From NCBI GenBank assembly GCA_020635255.1, contig JACKAC010000002.1:186001-250000 (forward strand): a stretch of 64,000 bases of DNA, given 5' to 3'. Positions 8,831 to 16,507 of this stretch are shown in pieces. This DNA is from Ignavibacteriales bacterium (GTDB lineage: Bacteria; Bacteroidota; Ignavibacteria; Tepidaquicellales; Tepidaquicellaceae). The notes beneath the pieces were generated by a model, which saw only the letters and a program-made list of their open reading frames with translations, did not search any database and was not told the origin of the DNA. The stretch's first letter is position 1, and each line of letters starts with the position of its first letter. The position numbers and the translations under genes were made by a program.

Positions 8831-9734
8831 ATAATTCAAAGATTTCTTTATAGATTTTCCATTTTCCCTCGCTATCCCTTTCCAGATATAATTCTTTCTT
8901 TCCCTCATCGCCGTATTTATCAGATTCATATTTTTCTTGAACCGTTACCAATGCCTTTGAATTGTTGGAAGTATCCAGATCTATTTTCATATCCGAAAAA
9001 CTTATTTTTATGTAATCGTATCTGTTAAAAGTCCATTCTATTCTCTCAATCCTTTCTTCTCTGCCAAGCCTCTTTTCCTCCTTTTTATCACCTTCAATGG
9101 AAGTATACTGATAATTATCTGCGAGATAGCTTTTATACTCCTCTATATTCTTACTTTCCCATGCCCTTTTCCAGCTTACTACAGTACTCCTTATTTCTTC
9201 TTTGGGAGAACTCATAAATTCATTGATCTTGATGTATGCGAAATATCCCGATAGGATCAATATGGTTACTATTAATACAGCGCTCACTAGGGTCGTCCAT
9301 CCGCCTTTTCTTTGTAATGATACTCGTTGTTTATACCTCCTTATATATTCTTTCTCAAAGTCGTTTCGCTTTATGGGTGTTTGGTTTTCGTTAAAATTGT
9401 GTCCACAAAACTTACAATAACGGGAATTTTCATCTACTAGAGAGTTACATTCAGGACAATTTGTTAGGGGGTTTGATACAGGGATTCGTCGTTCCCTTGC
9501 TTGATGGATGAGTCTTTCAATTTCTTCGACAGTTTTATTGCCTATATTGATGACTTCGTTTGACTCTTTTTTAATGTCAGGATTTTCTTTGCACCCGAAG
9601 GTCGTACATCCTCTATTTTCATTCCAGCATTCACGATGATGTGGTGTGCCGCATTCCGCACAAATAGTGTATTCGGCGCCATCCTTTATATTAGTCTGGC
9701 AATAGGGACAGATTTTATTTTTGACTGGAGACAA
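8829..9734 (-). CDS. Membrane-anchored prokaryotic RING-finger protein with zinc ribbon and NTF2-like domain
   Basis: A 301-residue protein. Residues 9-48 carry a binuclear treble-clef pattern of RING type: Cys9-x2-Cys12, Cys25-x2-Cys28, His33-x2-Cys36, Cys43-x4-Cys48, including the HHRECW core seen in prokaryotic RING family 1. A second zinc ribbon lies at Cys93-x2-Cys96 and Cys107-x2-Cys110. One membrane helix follows at about 147-168. The C-terminal part (about 175-301) looks like an NTF2/SnoaL-type domain (VVSWKRAWESKNIEEYKSYL). Prokaryotic RING family 1 is known to neighbour ubiquitin-like and E1-like genes. Here the gene sits 2 bp after an E1-like gene. A role as a membrane-bound ligase or adaptor is inferred. 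Confidence 0.8.
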   Translation of the reverse strand: MSPVKNKICPYCQTNIKDGAEYTICAECGTPHHRECWNENRGCTTFGCKENPDIKKESNEVINIGNKTVEEIERLIHQARERRIPVSNPLTNCPECNSLVDENSRYCKFCGHNFNENQTPIKRNDFEKEYIRRYKQRVSLQRKGGWTTLVSAVLIVTILILSGYFAYIKINEFMSSPKEEIRSTVVSWKRAWESKNIEEYKSYLADNYQYTSIEGDKKEEKRLGREERIERIEWTFNRYDYIKISFSDMKIDLDTSNNSKALVTVQEKYESDKYGDEGKKELYLERDSEGKWKIYKEIFEL

Positions 9735-9736
9735 CT

Positions 9737-10909
9737 CTATTTTACCTCTTTAAATATCTCACTGAAACCAAATCCTATGTATTCTTCTCTATTTTCTTTT
9801 CTAAGTATTAATATATCATTAGACGGAATATGGAGGTCGGAAAGTTTCATATTTGATAATTCTTTAAATAGATCAGAATTTATATTTAGAGAGTGAAAGG
9901 TATGAACCTTTAATATATTCTCGCCTTCTTTTATGTCGGAAGATTTTAACAGGTTTAAATTAGCAAAATATCCTTTTCCGGAACCGGTTTCGCCATCGCT
10001 CAATTTGTAGACCACTTCATTGTTAAATTCGACAGTGAAATCATCTCCAAAAAATTTACTTCCAAAATCCTTTATATCGCTCAATGTAGCTTTGCTGTAG
10101 CTTATGTTAGACATGTTTATTTTATTAAACGTATATCTGGAATTACAATCTTCTTTGACCTGGTATTCTACAATATAGGACTCGTTTGTATTTCCATTGT
10201 AAATGAATCCCTTTCCATCAAGAATTAATAGATCATTTTCTCCGTGCAGATATTTTATAGCTTCCTGTACTTCGATCCCTCCGATTATTGATGCAATGGT
10301 AGGAGTAGTTGGTATCTTCCCTTGCTCTATATCATCGATGCCAAGGAGTAAGCATGATTTTCTATAATTGAGAAGTTTATAATCCGTTTCGGTCATTGTA
10401 GATTCATAATCTACTCCATCAGGTGGGATAAACATTCTTGCGATACCGTTTAATACCTCGATGGCACCATCGATCCATGGTGTCGATACCTTCCAGCAGG
10501 ATTGATTTACAAACAATCTAGCTTCCCTGTTATCGAGCCCGCATATGACAACGTCCATTTTTTTAAAAATTCCTAACCCTAGCTCATAAATATTCCCGTC
10601 GAAATAATGAATATTAACCTCATCATTAATTTCTTTTGCCCTTATAGCGGCAGTTTCAGCTTTACTTTTTCCTTCATCTTCTTTTCTGAATAAAACGCTC
10701 CTTGTGAGGTTACTCTTTTCTACTGCATCCATATCGACTAAGTATATATTACCTATGCCAAGCATCGTCAGGTTCTTGATGATCTCATTGCCCAATGCAC
10801 CACATCCTACAACCATTACGTGGGCTGACGAAAGTACATTTCTGTCCCACCAGGTTATTATGTCTAGTCGGGAATATCTATCATCTTTTATTTCCATAGA
10901 TTTTTCCAT
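9737..10909 (-). CDS. E1-like (ThiF/MoeB-type) ubiquitin-activating protein with C-terminal extension
   Basis: A 390-residue E1-superfamily protein. Visible adenylation motifs are the nucleotide loop GCGALG (35-40), the DMD acidic pair (Asp59, Asp61), SNLTR with Arg70, Lys81, and CGLDNREAR with Asp126. The E1 helix TIASIIGGIEVQEAIKYL (204-221) closes the domain. Cys186 (YRKSCLLLG) lies where E1 enzymes carry the catalytic cysteine and is the best candidate. The zinc-binding CxxC pairs of MoeB are absent. About 120 extra residues (270-390) follow with no recognisable domain and could bind a partner. The gene lies between a ubiquitin-like gene (64 bp upstream) and a RING gene (2 bp downstream). 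It probably adenylates the C-terminal Gly of the ubiquitin-like protein. Thiamine or molybdopterin sulfur transfer is less likely in this context. Confidence 0.85.
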   Translation of the reverse strand: MEKSMEIKDDRYSRLDIITWWDRNVLSSAHVMVVGCGALGNEIIKNLTMLGIGNIYLVDMDAVEKSNLTRSVLFRKEDEGKSKAETAAIRAKEINDEVNIHYFDGNIYELGLGIFKKMDVVICGLDNREARLFVNQSCWKVSTPWIDGAIEVLNGIARMFIPPDGVDYESTMTETDYKLLNYRKSCLLLGIDDIEQGKIPTTPTIASIIGGIEVQEAIKYLHGENDLLILDGKGFIYNGNTNESYIVEYQVKEDCNSRYTFNKINMSNISYSKATLSDIKDFGSKFFGDDFTVEFNNEVVYKLSDGETGSGKGYFANLNLLKSSDIKEGENILKVHTFHSLNINSDLFKELSNMKLSDLHIPSNDILILRKENREEYIGFGFSEIFKEVK

Positions 10910-10973
10910 CGGGATAAAATATTAAAAAATTGTGAGAAAAAGACATACAAAGGAAAATAATTGATCTGGGAAA

Positions 10974-11243
10974 CTATCCTGCGGTGATTTCGGGATGGAG
11001 TCTTAATACGTCGCCGTCTTTTACCCCGGCTTCTCCAAGGGTTTGCTCGTCTTTCAACTGCTTACCGGATGCTTTATGGTGAAATTTATAAGATATTGGT
11101 TGCCCGTCAGGTCCTTCAAGTGGCATTTTCATTTTGGGTAATAATACTTCCATGATCCTGCTTACGGATGCATCATCTGGAAGTGTAGCCAACTGCTCTT
11201 TATTGCCTGTTGCATCGATAATAGTAACGTTTATTTTCGCCAT
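10974..11243 (-). CDS. Ubiquitin-like (YukD/EsaB-type beta-grasp) protein ending in Gly
   Basis: An 89-residue single-domain beta-grasp protein. It has the strand-helix-strand order of YukD/EsaB-like ubiquitin-like proteins: INVTIID, the helix SRIMEVLLPKM, SYKFHHKASGKQL, then the hallmark TLGEAGVKDGDVLRLHPE. The chain ends exactly in a Gly (ITAG), so no processing protease would be needed to expose a conjugatable C-terminus, which agrees with the lack of a JAB or other deubiquitinase-like gene here. An E1-like gene and a RING gene follow in the same direction. Conjugation is inferred from neighbours and the terminal Gly. YukD itself lacks a terminal Gly and is not conjugated. Confidence 0.83.
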   Translation of the reverse strand: MAKINVTIIDATGNKEQLATLPDDASVSRIMEVLLPKMKMPLEGPDGQPISYKFHHKASGKQLKDEQTLGEAGVKDGDVLRLHPEITAG

Positions 11244-11297
11244 AATTCAATTTATAAAAAAAACAATAGGAGTGAAATGGGAAATTAATTCTTTTGG

Positions 11298-11747
11298 CTA
11301 GAAAACGTCCTTTTGTATTTCGGGGTGATGTATTTTTCCGCCGAGATTAGCGGTTCTCGCCATCGTGCTTGCGGTAGCAAGGAGTAAAAAAACTATTACA
11401 GCAATGAACCAGGATGGATAATGCTCTTTTTTATTAAATAGTATCAATCCAATCAACGAAACACCTCCTAATATTTCCATTATGATAAATGAAAAGCCGG
11501 CGGCATCCTCGTGTTCGTCGATATACTTTTCGGTGACATCGTCCATGCCTTCAACCATTTGTTGTGCTCCGTTACCGGTTGTATAGGCAAAGATTGTTAC
11601 AATGGAAATAAAAACAGTTATAAGTAAAGCAGTTTTTATAATTGCCTTATCTTTCTTCAATATACCATAACCTATCACTAGAATAATTATAATCGTTCCA
11701 ATGACAGGGAAATGATTTAATAATAAATGGAGATGGGCAGAGCTCAT
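11298..11747 (-). CDS. DUF2231-like four-helix membrane protein
   Basis: A 149-residue inner-membrane protein with four hydrophobic segments at about 13-29, 35-55, 86-103 and 111-131. The N-terminus HLHLLLNHFPVIG (His5, His7, His12) and the C-terminal GGKIHHPE carry histidines at predicted membrane edges, as in DUF2231-type proteins, where heme or metal binding has been suggested. It starts 2 bp after the Rieske gene and is probably co-translated with it, so a membrane electron-transfer role as the Rieske partner is a reasonable inference. The family assignment rests on architecture. Confidence 0.68.
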   Translation of the reverse strand: MSSAHLHLLLNHFPVIGTIIIILVIGYGILKKDKAIIKTALLITVFISIVTIFAYTTGNGAQQMVEGMDDVTEKYIDEHEDAAGFSFIIMEILGGVSLIGLILFNKKEHYPSWFIAVIVFLLLATASTMARTANLGGKIHHPEIQKDVF

Positions 11748-11749
11748 AA

Positions 11750-12190
11750 TTACATATTTATGGTTAATACACCACTCTCCTCATCAAAGGATGTACTGTA
11801 TTTTTTAAGGTTTTTCTTTGCTGGACCATTCAATACTTTCCCAAACTTATTATATTCCGAACCGTGGCATGGGCATTCAAATTTACTTCCTGTATATTCC
11901 ACGTCACACTTCTTGTGAGTGCAGATTGTACTTAGCGCGGTAAATTTGTTTTTACTTGTTCTTATAACTATAACAGTGCTGGTTATCATGGTATAGCCTC
12001 CTACCTTTTGTAATGAAGGGTAGTCAGATATATTGATAGTTTTTTGGATACTGGTTTCTTTATCATTATTTTTTGTGGCTGAGAATACTTTATCGAGTTT
12101 TACACTTCCTAATGTTAACGCCCCGATTGCTGCTGCTTTTGCTGATTTTGACAGAAAGTCCCTTCTGCTTATTATAGTCTTTGATCTCAT
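11750..12190 (-). CDS. Tat-exported Rieske [2Fe-2S] protein
   Basis: A 146-residue Rieske protein. The N-terminus has a twin-arginine motif, SRRDFLS (Arg9-Arg10), followed by an Ala-rich hydrophobic stretch, so it is probably Tat-exported folded and membrane-anchored. The cluster ligands are complete: Cys90-Thr-His92 and Cys106-x2-His109, with Cys95 and Cys108 as the extra disulfide pair typical of high-potential bc1-type Rieske proteins. No cytochrome b is adjacent, and the next gene is a DUF2231-like membrane protein. It is the first gene of the operon that continues into the ubiquitin-like genes. Confidence 0.9.
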   Translation of the reverse strand: MRSKTIISRRDFLSKSAKAAAIGALTLGSVKLDKVFSATKNNDKETSIQKTINISDYPSLQKVGGYTMITSTVIVIRTSKNKFTALSTICTHKKCDVEYTGSKFECPCHGSEYNKFGKVLNGPAKKNLKKYSTSFDEESGVLTINM

Positions 12191-12227
12191 ATCTATGTAT
12201 AATTTTGCGTTGTTTATTTAAGACGTA

Positions 12228-12264
12228 AACCCGGCTTTTATTAAAAAGTTTCCGGTGCCGGGTT
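12228..12264. terminator. Possible intrinsic hairpin upstream of the Rieske operon
   Basis: An 8-bp perfect stem AACCCGGC / GCCGGGTT with a loop of about 21 nt. There is no long T run on either side, so it may be a weak terminator for the cupredoxin genes or a leader hairpin for the Rieske operon. Confidence 0.45.
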
Positions 12265-12285
12265 CACGTTCAGGTTATGGGGGAA

Positions 12286-12387
12286 TTAATGTATCTTTTC
12301 TTTTCCTGATGTTGTTGTTATTACCGGTCCAGGTATCCACTTCTTCTCAATATCGTCCGCAATAAACACCATTTTGAAATTAATCAT
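12286..12387 (-). CDS. Short unrecognised ORF (33 residues)
   Basis: An ATG-initiated frame of 33 codons in the gap between the cupredoxin gene and the Rieske operon. The composition looks protein-like (MINFKMVFIADDIEKKWIPG...), with no low-complexity sequence, but it is too short to judge. It may be a small gene or the surviving end of a decayed one. It ends 22 bp before the hairpin at 12228-12264. Confidence 0.22.
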   Translation of the reverse strand: MINFKMVFIADDIEKKWIPGPVITTTSGKEKIH

Positions 12388-12395
12388 TTTGGATT

Positions 12396-13055
12396 TTACT
12401 TTATTAGGAGCATTTTCTTCGTTTCGACAAAACCATCAGTCTCAATTCTGTAAAAGTATGTACCACTACTTATACTTGATGCATTCCAGTTAACCTGGTA
12501 ACTTCCGGGAGATAAATTTTCATTGACGAGCGTCTCAACTTGCATCCCAAGGCTATTATATATCGTGATTTTTACAGGACCTGTATTTGCTATATCGAAC
12601 TTTATATTTGTACTTGGATTGAAAGGATTTGGATAATTTTGATTCAAGTTATATCTTTCGGGTAAAGATGAAGATGTTTGAAAGATTGAAGAAACTGTTG
12701 CATTGATTGTTCCAACCATTGATGGAAAATGTGGAATGCACTTATAATTATATGTGCCTGCTACTGTTATTATATATGTAAAAGTGGTACTGCCTGAATT
12801 CATTGGTTCGTCCCATGTAGCAGCGCCAACTGGTAAAGATGTTCCAGTGGAGTTATCACACGTAGTAGTATGATCTCCGTCTACCCACTGAAACAATATG
12901 GTATCGCCAACAATCGCATTTGTTGAGGATGGTACAAACTCAAATCCGCTACCGGCACCAACTTCGATTGTGTGTGTTGTAGCACCTAAATTGAAACATG
13001 TAATAATGACCATTAAGAAAGTTAGAATGAGTAGTTGTGTAAATTTAGCTTTCAT
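12396..13055 (-). CDS. T9SS-secreted cupredoxin (plastocyanin-like) protein
   Basis: A 219-residue secreted blue-copper protein. A signal peptide covers about residues 1-25 and a cupredoxin domain about 26-118. The type 1 copper ligands appear complete: His62 in GDHTTTC, then Cys106, His109 and Met113 in YKCIPHFPSM. Residues 134-219 form the T9SS type A C-terminal domain (NQNYPNPFNPST ... KKMLLIK), which directs export and cell-surface attachment. It is a close paralogue of the next gene, 12 bp away. It probably carries electrons at the cell surface; the partner is unknown. Confidence 0.88.
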   Translation of the reverse strand: MKAKFTQLLILTFLMVIITCFNLGATTHTIEVGAGSGFEFVPSSTNAIVGDTILFQWVDGDHTTTCDNSTGTSLPVGAATWDEPMNSGSTTFTYIITVAGTYNYKCIPHFPSMVGTINATVSSIFQTSSSLPERYNLNQNYPNPFNPSTNIKFDIANTGPVKITIYNSLGMQVETLVNENLSPGSYQVNWNASSISSGTYFYRIETDGFVETKKMLLIK

Positions 13056-13067
13056 TGCAATTAATTA

Positions 13068-13712
13068 TTATTTTAATAAGGTTAATTTCCTTGTTTCCGT
13101 AAAATCATTTGATTGAAGTTTATAAATATACACACCACTCGTTTGTTCGCTTGCATCCCAGCTTGCCTCATAAAATCCGGGTGACAAATCAGTATTCACT
13201 AATTCTGCGATCTTTTGTCCAAGAAGATTATAGATTGTCAAACTAGTGAATCCCCCCTTTACTATATCAAACTTTATATTCGTGCTTGGATTGAAAGGAT
13301 TGGGATAATTTTGATATAAGCTATATCGCTCCGGTATAGAAGAAGAGGTCTGACTAATTGATGAAACTGTTGCGTTAATCGTTCCCACCATAGAAGGAAA
13401 ATGGGGGATACATTTATAATTGTATGTCCCGGCTACCATAATAACATAAGAAAAGGTTGAGCTCCCAGAATTCATTGGCTGATTCCATGGATCGGCTCCG
13501 GCTGGGCGGGAAGTCCCTGTTGATCCGTCGCATGTTGTCGTATGGCTCCCACTGATCCACATCCACTTGATTGTATCACCTACTACAGCATTTACACTTG
13601 AAGGAGCAAAGTTAAAATTTACTACTTCAATAATATGAATAGTTCCTTGCGAGGAATTTAGGGATACTAATGTTAAAACTATTACAGCTAGAAATATTTT
13701 AATTGATTTCAT
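13068..13712 (-). CDS. T9SS-secreted cupredoxin, paralogue
   Basis: A 214-residue paralogue of the downstream neighbour with the same layout: signal peptide (about 1-23), cupredoxin domain with His57, Cys101, His104 and Met108, and a T9SS C-terminal domain from about residue 130. The block around YNYKCIPHFPSMVGTINATVSS is nearly identical in both copies, while the sorting domains have diverged more, so the pair looks like a tandem duplication. It lies 10 bp after the fibronectin protein gene and is probably in the same transcript. Confidence 0.87.
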   Translation of the reverse strand: MKSIKIFLAVIVLTLVSLNSSQGTIHIIEVVNFNFAPSSVNAVVGDTIKWMWISGSHTTTCDGSTGTSRPAGADPWNQPMNSGSSTFSYVIMVAGTYNYKCIPHFPSMVGTINATVSSISQTSSSIPERYSLYQNYPNPFNPSTNIKFDIVKGGFTSLTIYNLLGQKIAELVNTDLSPGFYEASWDASEQTSGVYIYKLQSNDFTETRKLTLLK

Positions 13713-13722
13713 CTATTCTATT

Positions 13723-14718
13723 TTATTTTATCAATAGCATTTTTTTTGTTTCGGTGAAATTTCCTGCCTCTAATTTGTAAAAGTACACTCCGCTTGCAAA
13801 CTCGGATGCATTCCATTCGTACATGTAATTTCCTGCCTGGAGGAACGTATTCGAGATTACAGAGATCTCTTCGCCCAATACATTATAAATTGCCAATTTG
13901 ACGTTTGAGGCCTGAGCAATGGAAAATTCAATTAATGTGCTTGGATTAAAGGGATTAGGGTAATTACCCTTTAATGAATATCCATTTCTGTTTCCCGGTA
14001 GGAGAGTGCTTCCTGAACTATTATCATTGTTTGTCTTGACCTCAACACTATTTGTGTATGCCGAAAGACCATATTCATTATACGCACATACTTTATATAT
14101 ATATATCCTATCTGGTTCTAGACCGACTTCTCTGTATGTTAGTACATCTGTTGCGGTTGAGTCTATAATTTCAAAGAATGGTTCATTGTCTTTTTTGCGA
14201 GCGATCTTAAAGCCCCACTCATTATTAGAATGATCCAACCATCCAATTTCAACTTCGGTACCGCTTTGTGTAATAATTTCAAGATCAGAGGGAGCTTCTG
14301 GTGTTCCGAATACATAACCCCTCGGAGTAGTTGCATTTGCTATATTAGACGCATCGGAATTACCATGCCCGTTGAATGCTACCACATAAAAAGAGTATTC
14401 TGTCTCTTCATGTAGGTCCCAAATATACGCAGACGTTTTATTTGCAGGAACATCGAATAGTAACTTATACTGATTTCTATAATCATCCTTTTTATACACA
14501 TGAAAGCCCGTCTCGTTGTTGGACTGATCCGACCAGGTTAGCTTTATTAAGCTATAGTATAATGGTTCTGCAGTCAGTTTACCCGGTTTTAGAGGAACAT
14601 CATCCCCTTCGAACGCATTTGATACGTTAACCTGGCTTATCGCTGAATTGTTACTAATAAGTATCCCCACACTTACCAGTAGCAGTATAGCCAGTTTTTC
14701 TTTTAAAAATTTTTTCAT
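13723..14718 (-). CDS. T9SS-secreted fibronectin type III protein
   Basis: A 331-residue secreted protein: N-terminal signal peptide (about 1-29), two fibronectin type III domains (about 40-135 and 140-230; conserved LTWSDQSNNETGFHVYKK and IGWLDHSNNEWGFKIARK segments), a Ser/Gly linker, and a T9SS type A sorting domain (about 250-331, KGNYPNPFNPST). No catalytic domain is visible, so it is probably a surface adhesion or scaffold protein. It heads the minus-strand run that continues into the two cupredoxins. Confidence 0.87.
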   Translation of the reverse strand: MKKFLKEKLAILLLVSVGILISNNSAISQVNVSNAFEGDDVPLKPGKLTAEPLYYSLIKLTWSDQSNNETGFHVYKKDDYRNQYKLLFDVPANKTSAYIWDLHEETEYSFYVVAFNGHGNSDASNIANATTPRGYVFGTPEAPSDLEIITQSGTEVEIGWLDHSNNEWGFKIARKKDNEPFFEIIDSTATDVLTYREVGLEPDRIYIYKVCAYNEYGLSAYTNSVEVKTNNDNSSGSTLLPGNRNGYSLKGNYPNPFNPSTLIEFSIAQASNVKLAIYNVLGEEISVISNTFLQAGNYMYEWNASEFASGVYFYKLEAGNFTETKKMLLIK

Positions 14719-14914
14719 CTTACTATAAAGATTTTTTTCCGGAAACTTTTTTACAAATTGATTTCACTTGCAAGTTAATAAATAGATTACCTAACTTCAA
14801 AAACATTTGTTATTGAAATCGTAGGATTCAAATTTAGTATTTCTAGGCTCTAAAACCAGGCATTTATAATATAAACAATACCTTAAACAAGATAATTCCT
14901 TAAGCGTCTAACTT

Positions 14915-16456
14915 ATGAAAACCTCAGACGATCTATTTGACCTGATAAAATCACTCGATCAGACCGAAAAGAGATATTTTAAACTATTTGCTTCGATGAA
15001 TGCCAGAAGGTCAGAAGGTGATAATAATTATGTACGGCTATTTGATTTTATAGATAAACAAGCCTCAAATCAAGGTAATTATGATGAAGATGCTGTAAAA
15101 GAATATTTTAAGGGCGAAAAGTTCATAAAGCAGCTTCATGTATTAAAAAGCTATCTTTATGGCACGATTTTGAGAAGCCTTAGGCTTTACAATTCTGAAA
15201 AATCAAAGGTTAACGAACTACACGGGTTACTTAGAGATGTCGATATACTCTTTCATAAGTCCTTATACGGACAATGTAAAAAGCTCTTAAATAAAGCGAA
15301 AAAAATAGCTCTTACCCACGAAAAATATACGCAGTTGCTGGAAATAATAGACATGGAAAAAGCGATTGCTCGAGCGGAAGCGTACACAAAACGTACTGAA
15401 GAAGATTTGGATAATATCTATTATGAGGTTAATGATGCTGTGGAAAAGATAAGAAATATAAATGACTTCTGGAGGCTTTCAACCAAATCCTTCTTTCTAA
15501 GGAAAAAGTATGGAAACATCAGAGATAGTGAAGAGTTGAATAAATTCAATGAGCTTATGAAAAACCCTTTGTTAAAATCGGAAGACAAAGCAACAACTTA
15601 TTTCTCCAAAAATTTTTACTATAATATTAAAGGGCTATTTTATCTTACAAAGGGAGATTATGAAAATTTATTGAGGTATAGTAATAAACTTGTAGAATTT
15701 TTAGAAGCTAATCCGGGGATGATGAGATCAAATAACTATCTTGCTGCCCTTAATAACCTCCTCATAGTACAGATGGAAACAAAAAAATATATCGATGCAA
15801 TGGTGTCAATTAAAAAGATCCGTGCGATTGAACCGGAATCAAAAACAATGAGAGCGCAAATGTTTATTATTTCTTATGACAATGAAATGAATTTATATCT
15901 ACTCACTGGCGAATTTCAAAAGGGTGTTAAGCTTGCGAAAGAAATAGAAAAAGGACTAAAGGAGTTTTCGGGAAGAATAGATCAGGAATCGGAGATACTT
16001 TTCTATTATAATATAGCGTATATTTATTTTGGAGCGGGAGATTATGAAAAATCATTGGAGTGGATAAACAAGATTCTCAATAAAAAAGAGTTTAGGCTCA
16101 GGGAAGATATCCAGATTTATTCCCGCCTCCTTAACCTATTTGTTCATTATGAAATTGGGAATTATGATTTGCTGGAATATGAAATTAAATCCGCTCGTAG
16201 GTTTTTTGACTCCCACAACTATCTCAATGAATTTGAGAAAATAATACTTAGCTTTTTAAACAAACTTATATTTGCTACTGATGAAGAAGTTAAAATTGAT
16301 CTCTATAATGATCTGAAGTATAAACTGTCTAAACGTTCAAAGGAGGTTAGAGAAAATAGAATAATGGAGTATTTCGATATTGACTCTTGGCTGGATAGTA
16401 AAATAGAAAAAAAGTCCTTTAGTTCGATTATTGGAAATAAAGCAATTAATAAATAA
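14915..16456 (+). CDS. Helical-repeat (TPR-like) protein of unknown function
   Basis: A 513-residue soluble, almost fully helical protein without signal peptide or membrane segments. The N-terminal ~110 residues are Lys/Glu-rich helices (LIKSLDQTEKRYFKLFASM), and the rest is made of TPR-like helix pairs (for example YNIAYIYFGAGDYEKSLEWINKIL). Proteins with this start and repeat layout are common in Bacteroidota relatives and have no assigned function. A terminator follows. It stands alone, divergent from the fibronectin gene. Confidence 0.8.
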   Translation: MKTSDDLFDLIKSLDQTEKRYFKLFASMNARRSEGDNNYVRLFDFIDKQASNQGNYDEDAVKEYFKGEKFIKQLHVLKSYLYGTILRSLRLYNSEKSKVNELHGLLRDVDILFHKSLYGQCKKLLNKAKKIALTHEKYTQLLEIIDMEKAIARAEAYTKRTEEDLDNIYYEVNDAVEKIRNINDFWRLSTKSFFLRKKYGNIRDSEELNKFNELMKNPLLKSEDKATTYFSKNFYYNIKGLFYLTKGDYENLLRYSNKLVEFLEANPGMMRSNNYLAALNNLLIVQMETKKYIDAMVSIKKIRAIEPESKTMRAQMFIISYDNEMNLYLLTGEFQKGVKLAKEIEKGLKEFSGRIDQESEILFYYNIAYIYFGAGDYEKSLEWINKILNKKEFRLREDIQIYSRLLNLFVHYEIGNYDLLEYEIKSARRFFDSHNYLNEFEKIILSFLNKLIFATDEEVKIDLYNDLKYKLSKRSKEVRENRIMEYFDIDSWLDSKIEKKSFSSIIGNKAINK

Positions 16457-16461
16457 AAAAA

Positions 16462-16485
16462 CCCCATCGATAGATGGGGCTTTTT
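16462..16485. terminator. Intrinsic terminator between convergent genes
   Basis: A stem CCCCATC / GATGGGG with a GATA tetraloop, flanked by A and T runs. It can end both the helical-repeat gene and the T9SS gene reading towards it. Confidence 0.88.
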
Positions 16486-16507
16486 ATAAAAATATCTTTG
16501 ATGGTTG

